From Sorex araneus (taxonomy: Eukaryota > Chordata > Mammalia > Eulipotyphla > Soricidae), in assembly GCF_027595985.1 (NCBI RefSeq), contig NC_073304.1, positions 219,674,000 through 219,737,999 on the forward strand: DNA of 64,000 bases, given 5' to 3'. Position numbers and translations under genes: made by a program. Below, piece after piece: positions 1 through 12,355 of the stretch (positions within the stretch are counted from its first letter, which is position 1; every line of letters starts with the position of its first letter). The notes below the pieces were generated by a model. That model saw nothing but the letters and a program-made list of their open reading frames with translations. It did no database searches and had not been told where the DNA came from.

Positions 1-1124
1 GAGAGAAGTGGGCAGCCGGAAGTGATGTGAGGCATTGGCGGGGGTGGGGGTGGGGGTGGGCGGGGTTGCTAACAGGAGGCTGAGGAAGTAAAACATGCAG
101 GTCTCAGGGCCTGAGTGAGTGTAAGGGCAAGAGTGAGCAAAGATTCATTACTGACGTGGGGGCCTAGTCGTGCTCTGGATTAGGGGCGGCATTTGGAGTA
201 ACGGTGGCCAGTCAGTGTTGGCTGGGTCTTAGGGGAACAATGAGCTTGTTTAGTGTGGGTGACACTGCATTTGGAGGGCCGCTCTGGGCACTGGAAGGAG
301 GCGTAGAGCCTGTTCCTGCCTCCCCTCCATGCTAGAACTAACTCTCAGTATAGAAAGGAAAATGGGTGAAAGGCAGCACCAGGAGGGAAAGAGTCAGAGA
401 CAGTACTTGTCAGTCTGGTTCTAATCAACTCTCCAAGTAAGAATCACTAATACTTTTGCCAAAATTTCCCTGTGTGATCTCAGAAGTCAGGAAAGAAAGA
501 GGAAGTTCTCTCGCTTCCAAGGGTGGTGAAAATAAGGGCTCTGCCAGGGTCTTGAAACATTGTATGAGACCCTGTTGTCAACAGTTTTGTAAATCACATT
601 GCCTGAAAGGTAAAACATTTTAAGTAAAGACAGCTAAGAGTAGGGTGTAGTTGAGTGGTGAGCACAGGCCTTACCCTATGAAGTGTCCCTGGGGTCCTCC
701 CCAACACCCACCCAGGAAAGCCCCCACAACTGTGATAAAAGCGACCTGAGAGAGGCAGCTGTGGAGGGTGGCTGTCCTGCAGACAGCCTCTGTCCGTCTG
801 CTCAGCCCCAGCCATGCTACCTGTGTGGAGACCTTCCGACTCTCTGGCTGCTGTAACACAGAGGGTGGGAGGCTGCAGTGCACCCAACCACCCAGACACA
901 CACCCCAAGGCCAGAGCAGACCAGTGCGTACAAAGGGCACCCTGAAACTGGAGCTCAGGAAAGTGCAGTGTGTGTAAGGGAGCAGGGCAGCCCATTCGAG
1001 GGTGGCTGGCACAGCTGAGGCCACGCCCTGTGCCCAGTCTCCAGGGGACAGGCATCCTTAACTCCCGCCCTCCTGCCCCGCATCTCCTTGTCTGAGCTCT
1101 TGTCTCTGCTCTCCTCCATGGCAG
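1..1124 (+). other. ATP6V0A1: intron of ATP6V0A1 (partial)
   Basis: No exon is visible here. The stretch ends in an ordinary acceptor (cag at 1122-1124) that opens the first ATP6V0A1 exon of the window, so it is read as the upstream intron. Positions 37-66 hold a short G-rich run of repeated GGGGGT units that could fold as a G-quadruplex. Open frames near 594-1024 show no family resemblance. Confidence 0.75.
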
Positions 1125-4100
1125 TTTGATTTTGGAGACACCATGGTCCACCAGGCCATCCACACTATCGAGTACTGCCTGGGCTGCATCTCCAACACCG
1201 CCTCCTACCTGCGCCTCTGGGCCCTCAGCCTGGCTCACGCCCGTGAGTATCACCTCACACCCAGCAGAAACGGCCACTTCCCCCTTCTTGGGCACCCTTG
1301 AATGTGGTGGGGGGAGGACTGGAAGCTATCCAAAATCGCAACCCAGTGCTTGGCTTCTCAAGCATCTTGAATCCAGATTCATTTGCCAGGTTGGCTCTGC
1401 AGGGTGGGCCAGCCCGGGCCGCGGGCACGCGGGCTACAGGAGCACTGCAGGTCATGGCCCAGTGATCCCCTCACAGTATCTCTCCTCACTCCCTAGAGCT
1501 GTCTGAGGTGCTTTGGACCATGGTGATCCACATCGGCCTGAGCGTGAAGAGCCTGGCAGGAAGCCTGGGGCTGTTCTTCATCTTTGCTGCCTTCGCCACC
1601 CTGACCGTGGCCATCCTGCTGATCATGGAGGGCCTCTCTGCCTTCCTGCACGCGCTGCGGCTCCACTGGTGAGGGGCATGATCGGTGGCAGGGAGTGGTC
1701 TCGGTTACCAGGGGTGGGGTGGGGTTGGGAGCGGGGTTGTCCTATGCCAGTGCCAGTCTCTTCACTCTGTTTACTTCCATTATCACAGCTGAGCAGGGTG
1801 TGACAAGATCCCTGACCCCTTAGCAGGGAGGCTTGGGAAGGTTCTGGAAGGCACAGATGCATGTGGGTCTCCAGGGAGAGGTGCCTGGTCACTGCTCTCA
1901 ACTTCTCTCTCTGCACCTCTCAGCTGTTCTTCAGGGCTATTCATGGTGACCGAAAGTTTGACAGCGAGGCTTTTTTTTTTTTTTTCCTCATTTGTTCTTG
2001 GCTCTGGGGGCCAGATAATACAGTGATACTCAGAAGCTGCTCCTTACCAGTGGAGCCTGGGGATCCCACAGGCCACGGTCCTGGCAGCTGACTCCCTACC
2101 CCCAAACTCCCCACCTCTGGCCCTGTATTTATTTGGTTTTTCACTCTGGCACATCTTCCTGTCCTCTGAACCATGCTCAAGTATGTGCTATAGGTCTAGA
2201 GCAGAGTTTCCCAAACTCGTTTCATTTGCCACCCCCTTTGCAGGAAAAAAATAATAAATTTAGCCACCCCACCACCCAATTCCCAAAATGGATCTTCTTT
2301 AAGTCAACCACAGAAAGCACTGCCCCCATTTCATCCTGGCCTTCTGTCCTATGCCAGTGTCTTCAGGTGGGAGTCCCCACAGTGCCACCATGAGGACGGA
2401 TCCTGGTTGCACAAAATCGGGTTGCAGGGGCTGGAGCAATAGCACAGCGGGTAGGGTAGGGCGTTTGCCTTGCACGCAGCCGACCCTGGTTCGATTCCCA
2501 GCATCCCATATGGTCCCCTGAGCACCGCCAGGGGTTAATTCCTGAGTGCAGAGCCAGGAGTAACCTGTGCATTGCCGGGTGTGACCCAAAAAGAAAAAAA
2601 AAAAAAGACAATCGGGTTGCAAATGAAAATTAGGCTTAACAAATAAATATCTGAGGGGCTGGAGCGATAGCACAGCGGGTAGGGAGGGCATTTGCCTTGC
2701 ACACGGCCGACCCGGGTTCAAATCCCAGCATCCCATATGGTCCCCTGAGCACCGCCAGGGGTGATTCCTGAGTGCATGAGCCAGGAGTGACCCCTGTGCA
2801 TTGCTAGGTGTGACCCAGAAAGCAAAATAAAAATAAATATCTGAGAATAGGGGCTGGAGTGATAGCACAGGGGATAGGCCTTGCACGTGGCTGACCTGGG
2901 TTCAATCCCCGGCACCCCATATATGGTTCCCAAGCACTGCCAGGAGTGACCCTTGAGTGCCTAGCCAGGAGCAACCCCTGAACACCGCTGGGTGTGACTC
3001 AAAAACCAAAAAAAAAAAAAAAAAAGCTGAGAACATCCAGTTCGACTGAATGTCAGGTAAACAATGAGTCATTTTCAGATGTGTCCCAAGTGGGCATCCT
3101 GTGCTTTATCTAGCTCGTCTACCTCTGTGATTCCCTTTCCTTCCAGATTTGATGGCCCCTGCTCCCCGCTTTTGGGCCTCAAGCCTTAGTGACTGTGGAT
3201 GCTCAGAATTCTGTCCCTGGGGTACCCCCCCGCCCAATCTTGTGTGCACATCCTGGTCGCCAGCGGGAAGCTGACTGAGCTCCCTCGGGAGCCCCTGGAG
3301 GAGTCGTGCTGTGGTGGTCCTGATCTGAGGGCCATGGGGGGCTCTCAGCTCTCCAGACTGAGGGAGATCTGCAGCTGGACCTCCCTTCCCCACCCCCACC
3401 CCATCCCTTCATCTGTGCCCTTTCTCCTGGGGAGCTGCTGGAGGCTTCTGTGCCACTCTGATGTTGGGAGGCCCAGAAGTGGGCCTCAGCCTTCCCTTGA
3501 AAGCACCCGTGACCGAGCGGCCTAGGTGCAGAGCCACCCTCTGCCCGCTCAGCTGTTGTTTACTGCCCAGGCAGGGCCAGGGCCAGAGCTAGGGGGCTGG
3601 GCGTGCTGCAGGGCTCAGCCTGCTGGCCAGCAACCCATTCTAAGCTTATCAGCGTCCGCTCTCCCAGCACACTTCCTTAGCCACTCAGGGTGAGGGAATG
3701 TCTGAGCAGCCAGCCTGCGATGACTCACTTGTTCTTGCCCTCTTGGCTTCCTTCTCTTCCTATTTACTTCTCTGTCTCCTGAGCCCCGGGCTTGAGGGAA
3801 CAGTCACCGCCCCACCATAATTGCAGTCCAAGTAGGAAACCTGTTCCCGCCTCCCTGGACAGGGTGGGGCACATGCAAGGAGCCAGGCACAACCCCGTAC
3901 GAGGAAGGCGGCCTCATGGCCAATTCAGAATGTGACATGGATCTCTGGCCAGAGGAGGCCCCTCTCTGGGAGATCTCTGGCCTTCGAGTGATGGCGTTTC
4001 CCCTGATCCTCCCAGCTAGCGGAGAGGGCCAGCTTGGGGCCGACCTCCAGGGCTACCATCTCTGGCTGGATGGCTCAGGAGAGCGCCTGTTTCTCTCAAC

Positions 4101-7100
4101 CCTGCTTTCTCTCACCTGAGAGGAGAATGATTTCCCCGAGACAGACAAGGGTGCCGTGTGGAACTGTCTGCCCTCACCTGTAGGGCCTCGGCTGCCTTGC
4201 AGAGAAGCTGGATTCCTGGGAACACTGCATGAGGCCATGTAGGGTCGAGGAGGCCCAGGGAGCACACGACATACCGGGGCCTCTCAGGTGTCGTTTGCAA
4301 GGAGCAGGCTTGGCAGACACGCTGTGCTCTTGGGTTTTGTGGAGTTTGGGGTAGTGGAGTGTTGGGTGAAAGGGAAGCAAGGAGGCCTTTGTGCAGCTTC
4401 CAGAAGCCCTTGGCCCCACCAAAGGAGAAGGGAGGAGGCTGGTACTCGTGCGCCCTCTCCTGGCCACTCACAGGACTGCTGCAGGGAGTCCTGGTCTGCC
4501 CAGTAAAAGGAATAGGAGCTGTGCAGCCGGGGACAGCTGTCCTGAGGCCCACGGCTGTACAGGTTTTGCTGCTGCTTTATAGTGTCTCCATGTCCTCATT
4601 ACCCCAGTTTTCCAACTGGGGCGTCCTGATTTTAAGTGAAGGCTACCCATTATACAAGTTCTGGGGCTCTGCCATGGGAGCAAGAAGAAAAACATACGAT
4701 CTGTTAAGAAGAACCACTAGACTCGGGGCTAAAGGGCAGAGGTATACACATCACATGTGGGAGGCCCGGGTTTGATTCCCCAGCATCATGTGAGCCCCCA
4801 CGCACTGCCAGAAGCAAGCCCTGAGCACTATCAGTGCCCCCCGCCAAAAAAAGGCAAGCCCAGTCCCCCTAGTTTCTAGTTGTACATCAGCTTCATATGG
4901 AGTCACAAGAAGGTAGGTCATGAACAGCCATGAGCGGGTTAACAGACTCACCTGTGCTGCTCGCTCCAGCTCCACTGTCTTCTGAGCAACTGCCTTGGCT
5001 TTCCTGCCTCCCATAACCGAAGTCTCTTTCTTTTCAGGAAAGGCAAGGGCAGGGAGCTGACTCAGCATTACAACCCGGAACACTAACCGGGTCCTCACTC
5101 AGGGGCTGTTCAGAGGGACCAACTCTTTGTAGAGCAGAGTCCACGAGTGGGCAGACGTGTGTGCATGCTTGCTGGTGGCTGGGGGACAGCATGGCTGTCC
5201 CAGGAGCTGATGGTCTAGACCACGGTTCGTCACTGCCCTGCCACTGGGGCCATCAGAGAGGCGCCTAGGGAGCAGAAGGGGGCAGAGAAGCAGCCTGGCC
5301 TCAAGCCCTTTTTCTAAAACTGACACCTCGACCCAGGGAACAGGGAGGCGGGACTAAGGAAACAGCAGGGGCCTCTCTGTGGCCTCCCAGTCTGCATCAT
5401 GGGTGGCCCCCGCCAAGGGCTGGGCTCAGAAGGGGTGACAGACACCAGCCCTCAGCCTCCTGAGGCTGCCTCACAGCCCCACAGCAGTGGCTGCAGCCTG
5501 GGAGGGCCCCAGGGGTCCCTGCGCAAAGCAGTGGACAGTGGTCCCATGGCAGACAGCCCTTCCGAGGGGGTGGCCAGAGACTTCAGCTAGGCTTTCTCCG
5601 GAAGCACCCAGAGCCTCGCCTGAGGGAGCTGGCATGGGGCCCTGCCGGGGACACTTTCCTGCCCGCTGCTGGGAGCTGGAGGGAGCGGAAGTGAGGCTGA
5701 GCTGGAGCCTGGCTGCGCCCACCCTGTCTGCTGGAGTCAGGGCAGCCACAGCAGACCCTCGTACCCTCTCCGGCCCGGGCTTGCCTCCAGAGTGCGCGTG
5801 GCATGCAGAGGGCTGTGGGGATGGCCCCCCAGGCACGCAGAAACCAAACTGGCCCCATCTGGGGTCAGAATTGTTTGTGCAGTCGGAGTTGGGGAAACCG
5901 CCAGACTCCAAGGGGACTTGCCCACCAGCGGGCTCTGTGTGGACTGAAAGGGAGCACGTCTGTCTGTTGGTCTGTCAGTCCACTTACAGCTGGGAAACAC
6001 CCTCGCCGCAGGCACACAGCCCCGGCAGGATGTATCTGCCCCTTCCTGGCACGGCTCCCCGAGGCCTCCCAGAGAGAACCATGGAAGGCTTCTCGGGGGA
6101 GGGGAGGGCGGGGGCAAACCCACGGACTGGTTTGGGGCTGCTCTCACCAGGACCCCAAACCTGACCTGCTCGAAGCCTTCCTCCGGGCTCATTTTCCCTG
6201 GGGGGAACTGGGCACAGGCACGGCTGGGAGCCCACCGGGCTTGGAGGCGTTCGGTTGCAGGGAGAGGGGCAGGCTGTTCTGACCCCCCCCACACACCAAA
6301 AGTTCATCTCTGTCTGGGTCAGAGGGGGAGGGGCGCCACCCGTTTCTCCTCCACCTGCCCCCTTGAGTCTCAGGACCACGGGCAGGCCCAGGCCCTTTCC
6401 CACCCCACAGCCCTCCCTCTCGGGCTCTGCGTGCAGGTGGGCTGGTGGAGTCGCCGAACAGAGGGGCTGGTCGCAGGGTGCGGGTGCCCGGGTCACTGAG
6501 CCAGTGGAAACTATTCCTCAGGCCGCGTTCCTTTGCTTTTTTTCTCCTCTGAATCATGCGTTTTTCTGCCCATATTTGGTGGTGATTTGGCGGCCGGGCA
6601 GCCGTCCAGGGCCCGTGCGCCGAGCAGCCTGGCCCTGCCGAGTCTTCCTGCCCCCTCCCAGGCCCCAAGAGTGGCCGAGAGGGCTGCCGGGCGCTGGGAA
6701 GGGAGTCGACGGGCTCGTGTTCCTCCCAGTCCCCCAGAGGAGAATTCTCTCGCTCAGATGTTTTTGTAGTTGGAAAATATTTCTGCCCTGGCTTTGAGGA
6801 GACTTCCCCTCCAAGCTTCCCCCTTTCCTGGGAATTTCCTCCCCTGAAGCGAAAGCCCCGCTGTTCAACTAGCAACCTAGTTGCTAGGAAAACACATGCA
6901 GGAAAACAGCCAATTTGGGGCTCCCGAGAACTGGGAGCCGGCCCAGCCAGCTGAGGGTGTGGGGTCTCTCGCCTCCAGGTCCTGCTCCGCGCCCCCCGTA
7001 GCGGGTGGGCCTCAGCCACAGCTGCTTCTCCAGGCCTGGCCAGGACAGTGGGGAGCACGGGACAGGGAGGGGCATCTTTTTTGGCCCCACAACTAACTTT

Positions 7101-7212
7101 CCTCTCCCCTCTCCCCAGGGTCGAGTTCCAGAATAAATTCTACAGTGGGACCGGTTTTAAATTCCTGCCTTTCTCCTTCGAGCACATTCGAGAAGGGAAG
7201 TTTGACGAGTGA
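1125..7212 (+). CDS. ATP6V0A1: V-type proton ATPase 116 kDa subunit a1, last three coding exons (5' partial)
   Basis: Subunit a1 of the membrane V0 sector carries protons across organelle membranes in acidifying compartments and synaptic vesicles. Coding exons are 1125-1242, 1497-1668 and 7119-7212, all with GT-AG introns and continuous phase, giving 127 C-terminal residues and a TGA at 7210-7212. The first exon reads [17 protein letters not shown] and then [15 protein letters not shown]; the Arg in SYLRLWALS corresponds to the essential proton-path Arg (Arg735 in yeast Vph1p). The second exon holds two hydrophobic membrane segments ([23 protein letters not shown] and the stretch before it). 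The third reads [20 protein letters not shown] and ends GKFDE, against GKFEE in human as I recall it. The remaining exons lie upstream of the window. The last intron is 5.4 kb and carries SINEs. The isoform call a1 rests on the C-terminal sequence and on the NAGLU neighbour. Confidence 0.96.
2427..3025 (+). repeat. three consecutive SOR-type SINEs, forward
   Basis: Three tRNA-derived SINEs lie head to tail in the last ATP6V0A1 intron: 2427-2609, 2655-2830 and 2850-3025. Each has the head GGGGCTGGAGCRATAGCAC, an A box, a B box (GGTTCGATTCC type) and an A-rich tail. The first is framed by a 12-bp target duplication (AATCGGGTTGCA at 2415-2426 and 2610-2621). The second is framed by AAATAAATATCTGAG (about 2641-2654 and 2831-2845). 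The third appears to have landed in the duplicated site of the second. Confidence 0.93.
4716..4856 (+). repeat. degraded tRNA-derived SINE
   Basis: An old copy with the same plan as the SOR elements: GGGGCTAAAGGGCAGAGG head, GGTTTGATTCCCCAGCA B box, CACTGCCAGAAGCAAGCCCT body and a short A tail. It is well diverged from the young copies in the window. Confidence 0.75.
4857..7118 (+). other. GC-rich remainder of the last ATP6V0A1 intron
   Basis: About 2.2 kb with no exon and no recognised repeat. The 5400-7000 part is GC-rich and therefore holds long open frames on both strands (up to 289 codons), none of which resembles a known family or sits behind plausible splice or start signals. It ends in a pyrimidine-rich tract and the acceptor ag at 7117-7118. 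Confidence 0.7.
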
Positions 7213-8340
7213 GCCCAAGGCCTCCTGCACTCCCAACGGCAATGGCTGTTGGTGGTGACTTGCGGGTGCCGGGACGCTGTGTCACCCCACCACCCCTTCC
7301 ATGCCCATGAGTCGTTAGCTAGATCCGGTCCCCCTGGGCCCCCAGTACCCCCACTTTGTGTGTAGTGCCGTGACTCTAGAGGGTAGTGGGGCTTGGACTG
7401 TCCCCCGTGCCACCGTGACCCCCACAGGCCCCAGCCTTGCCCTCCAGGCCTCTGTGTGTCCCTGTCCCCTCCCCAGAGTGAAGCCGCTGGACCCCCTTCT
7501 GCCATCCCCACCGAGACTGTGCCCCAGCCCCTGCCCTTCTGGTTACTGGGTTTTGGGGGGCTGTCATGTCCCCCATTCTTGGGCTAGCAAGGGGATCGGG
7601 GAAGGTGGTCTTTCTGTCCTTGGCCCACCCCTTCTATTTAAATCAGGGATTCGTGGGAGCCATCTGTTCCCCAGCACCTGTAAGGTCCCTCCGAACTCAC
7701 TCCCTCACCTCTCCCTCCTGCTCATGCCCTCTCCTTCCTCCCTCCCAGGACCCCTCTTCTCACTCGTTACCCAGCTGGGAGCGCCAAGGCCTGGCTGCCT
7801 GAGTCCTGGCTGCCCACTGGGCTTGGCAGCACCTTCCTGCTGTGGACCCCAGATCACCCCCCACCCCCCATCGTGATCATGAGTCGAGTGCAGGGCTGAG
7901 GTCATCCCCCCCAGAGAATCGGAAGTGGGGGGAGCTGATAGAAGTGACCAACAGCCTGCTGGTGCCAGTAGTGGTGAGAGCTGCACAGCCCCACCCTGTG
8001 GACACCCCCAAGGACCACTTCCTGTCACCCCCAAGGCTTAGGCCCTTAGGACCTCTCAATCATGTGTAGACGCAGCAATTGTGCTGCTTTGCTGAAGAGA
8101 CTCCCCCCCCTCTGCCTTCTGTGCCGTGGGGGCCTCCTGCAGTGGGCCAGCCCTGCCCCTCTGCCCTGGCTGTTGGCAGGGAGCGGCCGCTGACACCCCA
8201 AGGCTGAGCTGGCTCCACCCCCTGCCCACCCCCTCCCCTCTGCTGACGGGGCTTGAAGCAGAGCCCTTCCTCGGGAACCCCACCCCAGGCCCTTCTGATC
8301 CCACGTTTCTGTGCTGAATAAAGTGTTTGCCTGGACGGAA
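7213..8340 (+). other. ATP6V0A1: ATP6V0A1 3'UTR with AATAAA
   Basis: The sequence from the TGA to the first strong poly(A) signal (AATAAA at 8317-8322, followed by a GT-rich stretch) is read as the 3' untranslated region, about 1.1 kb. It is C-rich, free of SINEs and has no conserved open frame. The freedom from SINEs, unlike everything around it, fits selection on an exon. Confidence 0.8.
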
Positions 8341-8790
8341 GGCTCCTGTGTCTCCCTCAGCCCCTGTCGCACTGCCTCCGGCTCCTCCAGCCCTTCTGCT
8401 CTCACCGGGGGAGCCCACCCCGGCTGGGCAGACGTGCAGATTCTCACCTGATCTCCGCCTTCCCAGCCCCAGGCCCGGGCCCTTTTACCCACACTATGAA
8501 GGGCCCTGAGACCCCGTCACCCGCTCCTGCCAGCCAGACCAGGCTCTCAGGGCAGCCGCCTGGCTATTTTGAGCCCTGGTGCACTTGGCCTCGGGGCAGG
8601 CAGAGACTCATCAGGGTGTCCAGGCGGCTGGAGAATGTGGAGTGCCAAGGCCGGCAGATGGCCGAGGAGCCCACAGGCCGCCCGGCGGGGAGTCACCCAC
8701 ATTCTTCCGCAGGGCTTTCCCCTCCAGCCCGCCCTTCTGCACGGGAATGTGCACGGGCCGACGGACAGCACCCCCAAAGGGGGACCAGTT

Positions 8791-8976
8791 TGTTGTTTTT
8801 TTTTTTTTTTTTGGTTTTTGGGTCACACCTGGCGATGCACAGGGGTTACTCCTGGCTCTGCACTCAGGAATTACTCCTGGCGGTGCTCAGAGGACCATAT
8901 GGGATGCTGGGATTTGAACCCGGGTCGGCCGCGTGCAAGGCAAACACCCTACCCGCTATGCTATCACTCCAGCCCC
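8791..8976 (-). repeat. young SOR SINE, reverse
   Basis: Full-length reverse copy: T-rich tail at the left, TTTTTGGGTCACACC, then the body and the complement of the tRNA-like head ending CTCCAGCCCC. Target duplication GGACCAGTTT is seen at about 8782-8791 and 8978-8987. Confidence 0.92.
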
Positions 8977-9089
8977 GGGACCAGTTTTATATTTCTTACC
9001 CTCCAGCCTCAAACCTGCCTTCCCTGGCTTTGTTCCCTGGGAGGGTTCCACCCCACCAGGCCCCTCCAAAAGTCAAGAGTGGGAGCCCA

Positions 9090-9268
9090 GGGGCCGGAGC
9101 AATAGCACAACGGGTAGGGCGTTTGCCTTGCACGCAGCCGACCCGGGTTCGATCCCCAGCATCCCATATGGTTCCCCAAGCACAGCCAGGAGTAATTCCT
9201 GAGTGCAAAGCCAGGAGTAACCCCTGAGCATCACTGGGTGTGACCAAAAAAGAAAAAAAAAAAAAAAG
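9090..9268 (+). repeat. young SOR SINE, forward
   Basis: Full-length, head GGGGCCGGAGCAATAGCAC, A-rich tail at about 9246-9266. Target duplication AAGAGTGGGNGCCCA lies on both sides, with one base differing. Confidence 0.92.
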
Positions 9269-9880
9269 AGTGGGGGCCCAGACAGTGGCTCCTTGTTCAT
9301 CGTGCGAGTGTGAGGCCTTGAGTTCCATTCCTGGTGCTGCCGCGTGTGCTGAACACAATCCTGGCACCTCTGATGTTTGCGCCCCCCAGCCCCCCTTCTC
9401 GGGCCAGTTTGTAGTCTGCATTACTCAGCCTCAGCTCAGGTGTGCGGCCCCCAGGAGGCTCTCTGCGGCTGAAGATAGGCCAGTACCTGGGCTAAGAGTC
9501 TGACCCTGGTGAGCTCAGCCAAACGGCTTCAGCCCTGGTGAGTTCATGTGTGTGTGGGCACCACTAAGGTGTATAAGCTGCACAGCCAGATGCTTGGGCC
9601 CTGTCACTGCAACAGCAGGGACACGGGGTGGGGGGGTGCAGGGTGGAGATTCTGACAGAGGAGCTCACAGGGCCTCTGCCATCACTCAAGGAGATACTTA
9701 GAATCAGTGGCAGAGACAGAGCTGACAGTCCAGAAAGCAAGCCCAGTGTTTGCAGGCAATTGCTTATTTACAAAGGAGCCAAGATAATTCACAGGGGAAA
9801 AAAAGAGTGTTTTCAGCAAATCGTGTTAGTAACTGGCTATTACCACCACCACACATTGTACATAAAAAGAACTCAGAATG

Positions 9881-10048
9881 GGGCTGGAGCAGTAGGGCGT
9901 TTGCCATGCACGCGGCCGACCGGGTTCGATTCCCAGCATCCCATATGGTCCCCCAAGCACCGCCAGGAGTAATTCCTGAGTGCATGAGCCAGGAGTAACC
10001 TCTTTGCATTGCCGGGTGTGACTCAAAAAAGACAAAGAAAAAAAAAAA
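9881..10048 (+). repeat. SOR SINE with shortened head, forward
   Basis: Head GGGGCTGGAGCAGTAGGGCGTTTGCC lacks the usual ACAGCGGGT segment. Body and tail are normal. Flanking duplication AAGAACTCRGAATGG. Confidence 0.88.
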
Positions 10049-10104
10049 AGAACTCGGAATGGAGCAGAGGTCTGAATGTGAGACTTAAGACTACAACTCT
10101 TAGC

Positions 10105-10352
10105 ATGATGACCTTTCAGTGTCTGTGTTGCAAGCCATAATGCCCAAAAGGAGAGAGAGAGTATGGGGAATATTGTCTGCCTTAGAGGCAGGGGGAGGGT
10201 GGAAAAGTGGGGGTATACCCGGGATATTGGTGGTAGGGAATGTGCACTGGTGGAGGGATGGGGGTTTGATCATTGTGAGATTGTAACCCAAACATGAAAG
10301 CTTGTAATTATCTCACAGTGATTCAATAAAATTTTTTAAATTAAAAAAGAAA
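10105..10352 (+). repeat. L1 3' end fragment (3'UTR-like tail)
   Basis: A GGGGGAGGG-containing segment runs into GTGCACTGGTGGAGGGATGG, then CTCACAGTGATTCAATAAAA and an A-rich tail. The same ordered motifs recur at 24905-25121, 32760-32975 and 62640-62850. The last of these continues upstream into recognisable L1 ORF2 sequence, so this is read as a 5'-truncated L1 tail. Confidence 0.75.
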
Positions 10353-10519
10353 AAAGACTACAGCTCTTAAAAGCAGGGGAAAAAAAAAAAGAACAATCCA
10401 CTTCTGCCCAAAGACACCCGCTTCTTAGTACTCTTATCTGGTACCTTTTCTCCCAAGTGGTTTGATAACAAGCAATAAAAACAGCATCACCCCCCCCCAA
10501 AAAAAAAAATAGACTACAG

Positions 10520-11000
10520 TTCTTGGGGCTTGCGGTGTGGCTCAGTGCCTTGCCTCTAGGAAGCCCTGGGTTTGATCCCCAAACACCACCAGGGATGGCC
10601 CCCCAAAAAAGGGAAAATATCACAGTTCTCAGAGGAGAGCATAGGACTTCATCTTAGTGACCTTTGGCGAGGCAGTGGCCATTGGAACATCAAAAGTAGT
10701 GACAAAAAAGGAGATGAAAGATAAGTTTGGGGCCAGCAAGAGTACAGTGGGTAGGGAGCCTGCCTTGCACCGGCTGACTCGGTTCTAATCCCGGCATCCC
10801 ATATGGTCTCTCGCGCATCTCCAGGAGTGATCCTCGAGCCTAGAGTAACCCAGGCCACCGCCAGCTGTGCCCAAACACAGAAACACCAGTAAAGGCCCAG
10901 AAAGATAGTACAGGGGTCAGGGGCCTTGTCTTGGCAGTGCCGATTCCAGATGAGTATTATAGGATTCCACAGGCCTGCCCATGGCCCCAAGGCCCAAATA
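10520..11000 (+). repeat. cluster of degraded SINEs, forward
   Basis: Three worn copies, at about 10525-10610, 10728-10885 and 10893-11000, each with a GGTTTGATCCC- or GGTTCTAATCC-like B box and an A-rich end. They are clearly older than the SOR copies next to them. Confidence 0.65.
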
Positions 11001-11129
11001 ACAAAAAGGAATGAGACACCAGTACATGATACCTGATGCTCCAAAGTGTCCAACCTGAGACTATGTTGCTTTGAGGCCTTTTTTTTTTTTTTTTTGCTTT
11101 GATGGCATTAATTGGTAACCTTTTCTTTT

Positions 11130-11660
11130 CCTTTTTTTTTTTTTTTTTTGAAAGCCATACCCAGCTGTGCTCAGGGATCACTCCTTGTGGGACTCATGAG
11201 GCCATATGGAGTGCCGGGGATAGAGCCTGGGTTGGCTACTTGCAGAGCCAGCACCCTACCTGCTGCACTATCGCTCCGACCCTGGATCTGTTTTTTTTTT
11301 TTTTTTTTTTGGTCACACCCAGCAAATGCTCAGGGGTCACTCCTCGCTCTGCACTCAGGAATTACTCCTGGTGGTGCTCAGGGGACTATATGGGATGCTG
11401 GGAATCGAACCCGGGTCGGCTGCATGTAAGGCAAACGCCCTACCCGCTGTGCTATCGCTCCAGCCCCAGGATCTGTTTTTTGTTTTGTTTTGTTTGCTTT
11501 TTGGGTCACACCCAGCAATGCACAGGGGTTACTCCTGGCTCTGCACTCAGGAATCACTCTTGGTGGTGCTCGGGGGACCATATGGGATGCCGGGGACCGA
11601 ACCCTGGTCGGCCGCATGCAAGGCAAACGCCCTACCCACTGTGCTATGTCTCCAGCCCAC
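11130..11660 (-). repeat. three reverse SINEs in a row, one old and two young
   Basis: An old copy at about 11130-11283 is followed by young copies at about 11290-11467 and 11475-11660. All begin with a T-rich tail and end in CCAGCCC or CCGACCC. The motif GGATCTGTTTT recurs at the junctions, as expected of target duplications from successive insertion into the same site. Confidence 0.88.
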
Positions 11661-12355
11661 CAGGATCTGTTTTTCAAGAAGCATTCCCTTTACCTAATTA
11701 ATCCCTGTCACCTGGAGCCTCGGGCAACAGTGAATGTTTCTCATCCTGAGGTCCCGGAGCCAACATGAGAAAGGGTGAACATGGGCCTGCTCGCTCTAGT
11801 CACCTTCAGCTCCTGACTCTGCCCTGTCCTCCTTCCGGGTTGGAGTGGAAACTGCTATTTTCTGCCTTAGGGAGTGCTGGGAAGAAGCTCCCTTAGACGG
11901 GGGTGCCCAGCTCTCCCTAGGCATGTGCCAGGTGTGGGCTGCCCCCTGGTGGCCATGCAGGGACGTACTCAGGCCTCCAGGTGGGAGGGACCCTCAGCTC
12001 ATTGCAGAGAGGGGGATGAGCAGTCAGTCCTGGAGGCCTTCAAGGGAACCAAAGCGCTGAGAGAGCGGGATAAACTGGCTCAGACACATTAGTGGGAAAG
12101 GTGATGTGTCACGGGGTAAAGAGGTCAAACTTCCCCATTCCACTTCCCAGTCCGTGTCGGAGCCCCTGAGACATAGCCTATTTTCCTTGCTTCTGGATGT
12201 TCCCAGCCAAGCTTGAGGACCACACTGTGTTGGGGGAAGCATTTGCTGCAGCCTTTGAGCTATCTTCCAACATCACATTTGTCTTTTCTTTTTCTTTCAA
12301 TGTGCTAAAATACATTTATTAAGATGTATTGAGAGATTGAAGAAATTCCAAATTC

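Noticed and set aside
2427-2520. tRNA gene suggested by A box and B box
   Set aside because: The boxes belong to the tRNA-derived head of the SINE; no cloverleaf or acceptor stem closes, and copies are dispersed.
5487-6164. 225-codon forward frame in the same intron
   Set aside because: Same compositional cause, overlapping frames on both strands, nothing conserved.
6189-7058. 289-codon minus-strand frame in the ATP6V0A1 last intron
   Set aside because: GC-rich intron sequence; low-complexity translation, no recognised domain, no supporting signals.
11099-11701. Open frames with [23 protein letters not shown]-type protein, seen at dozens of places
   Set aside because: This is the translation of reverse-oriented SOR SINEs, repeated wherever the SINE lies; not a protein family.
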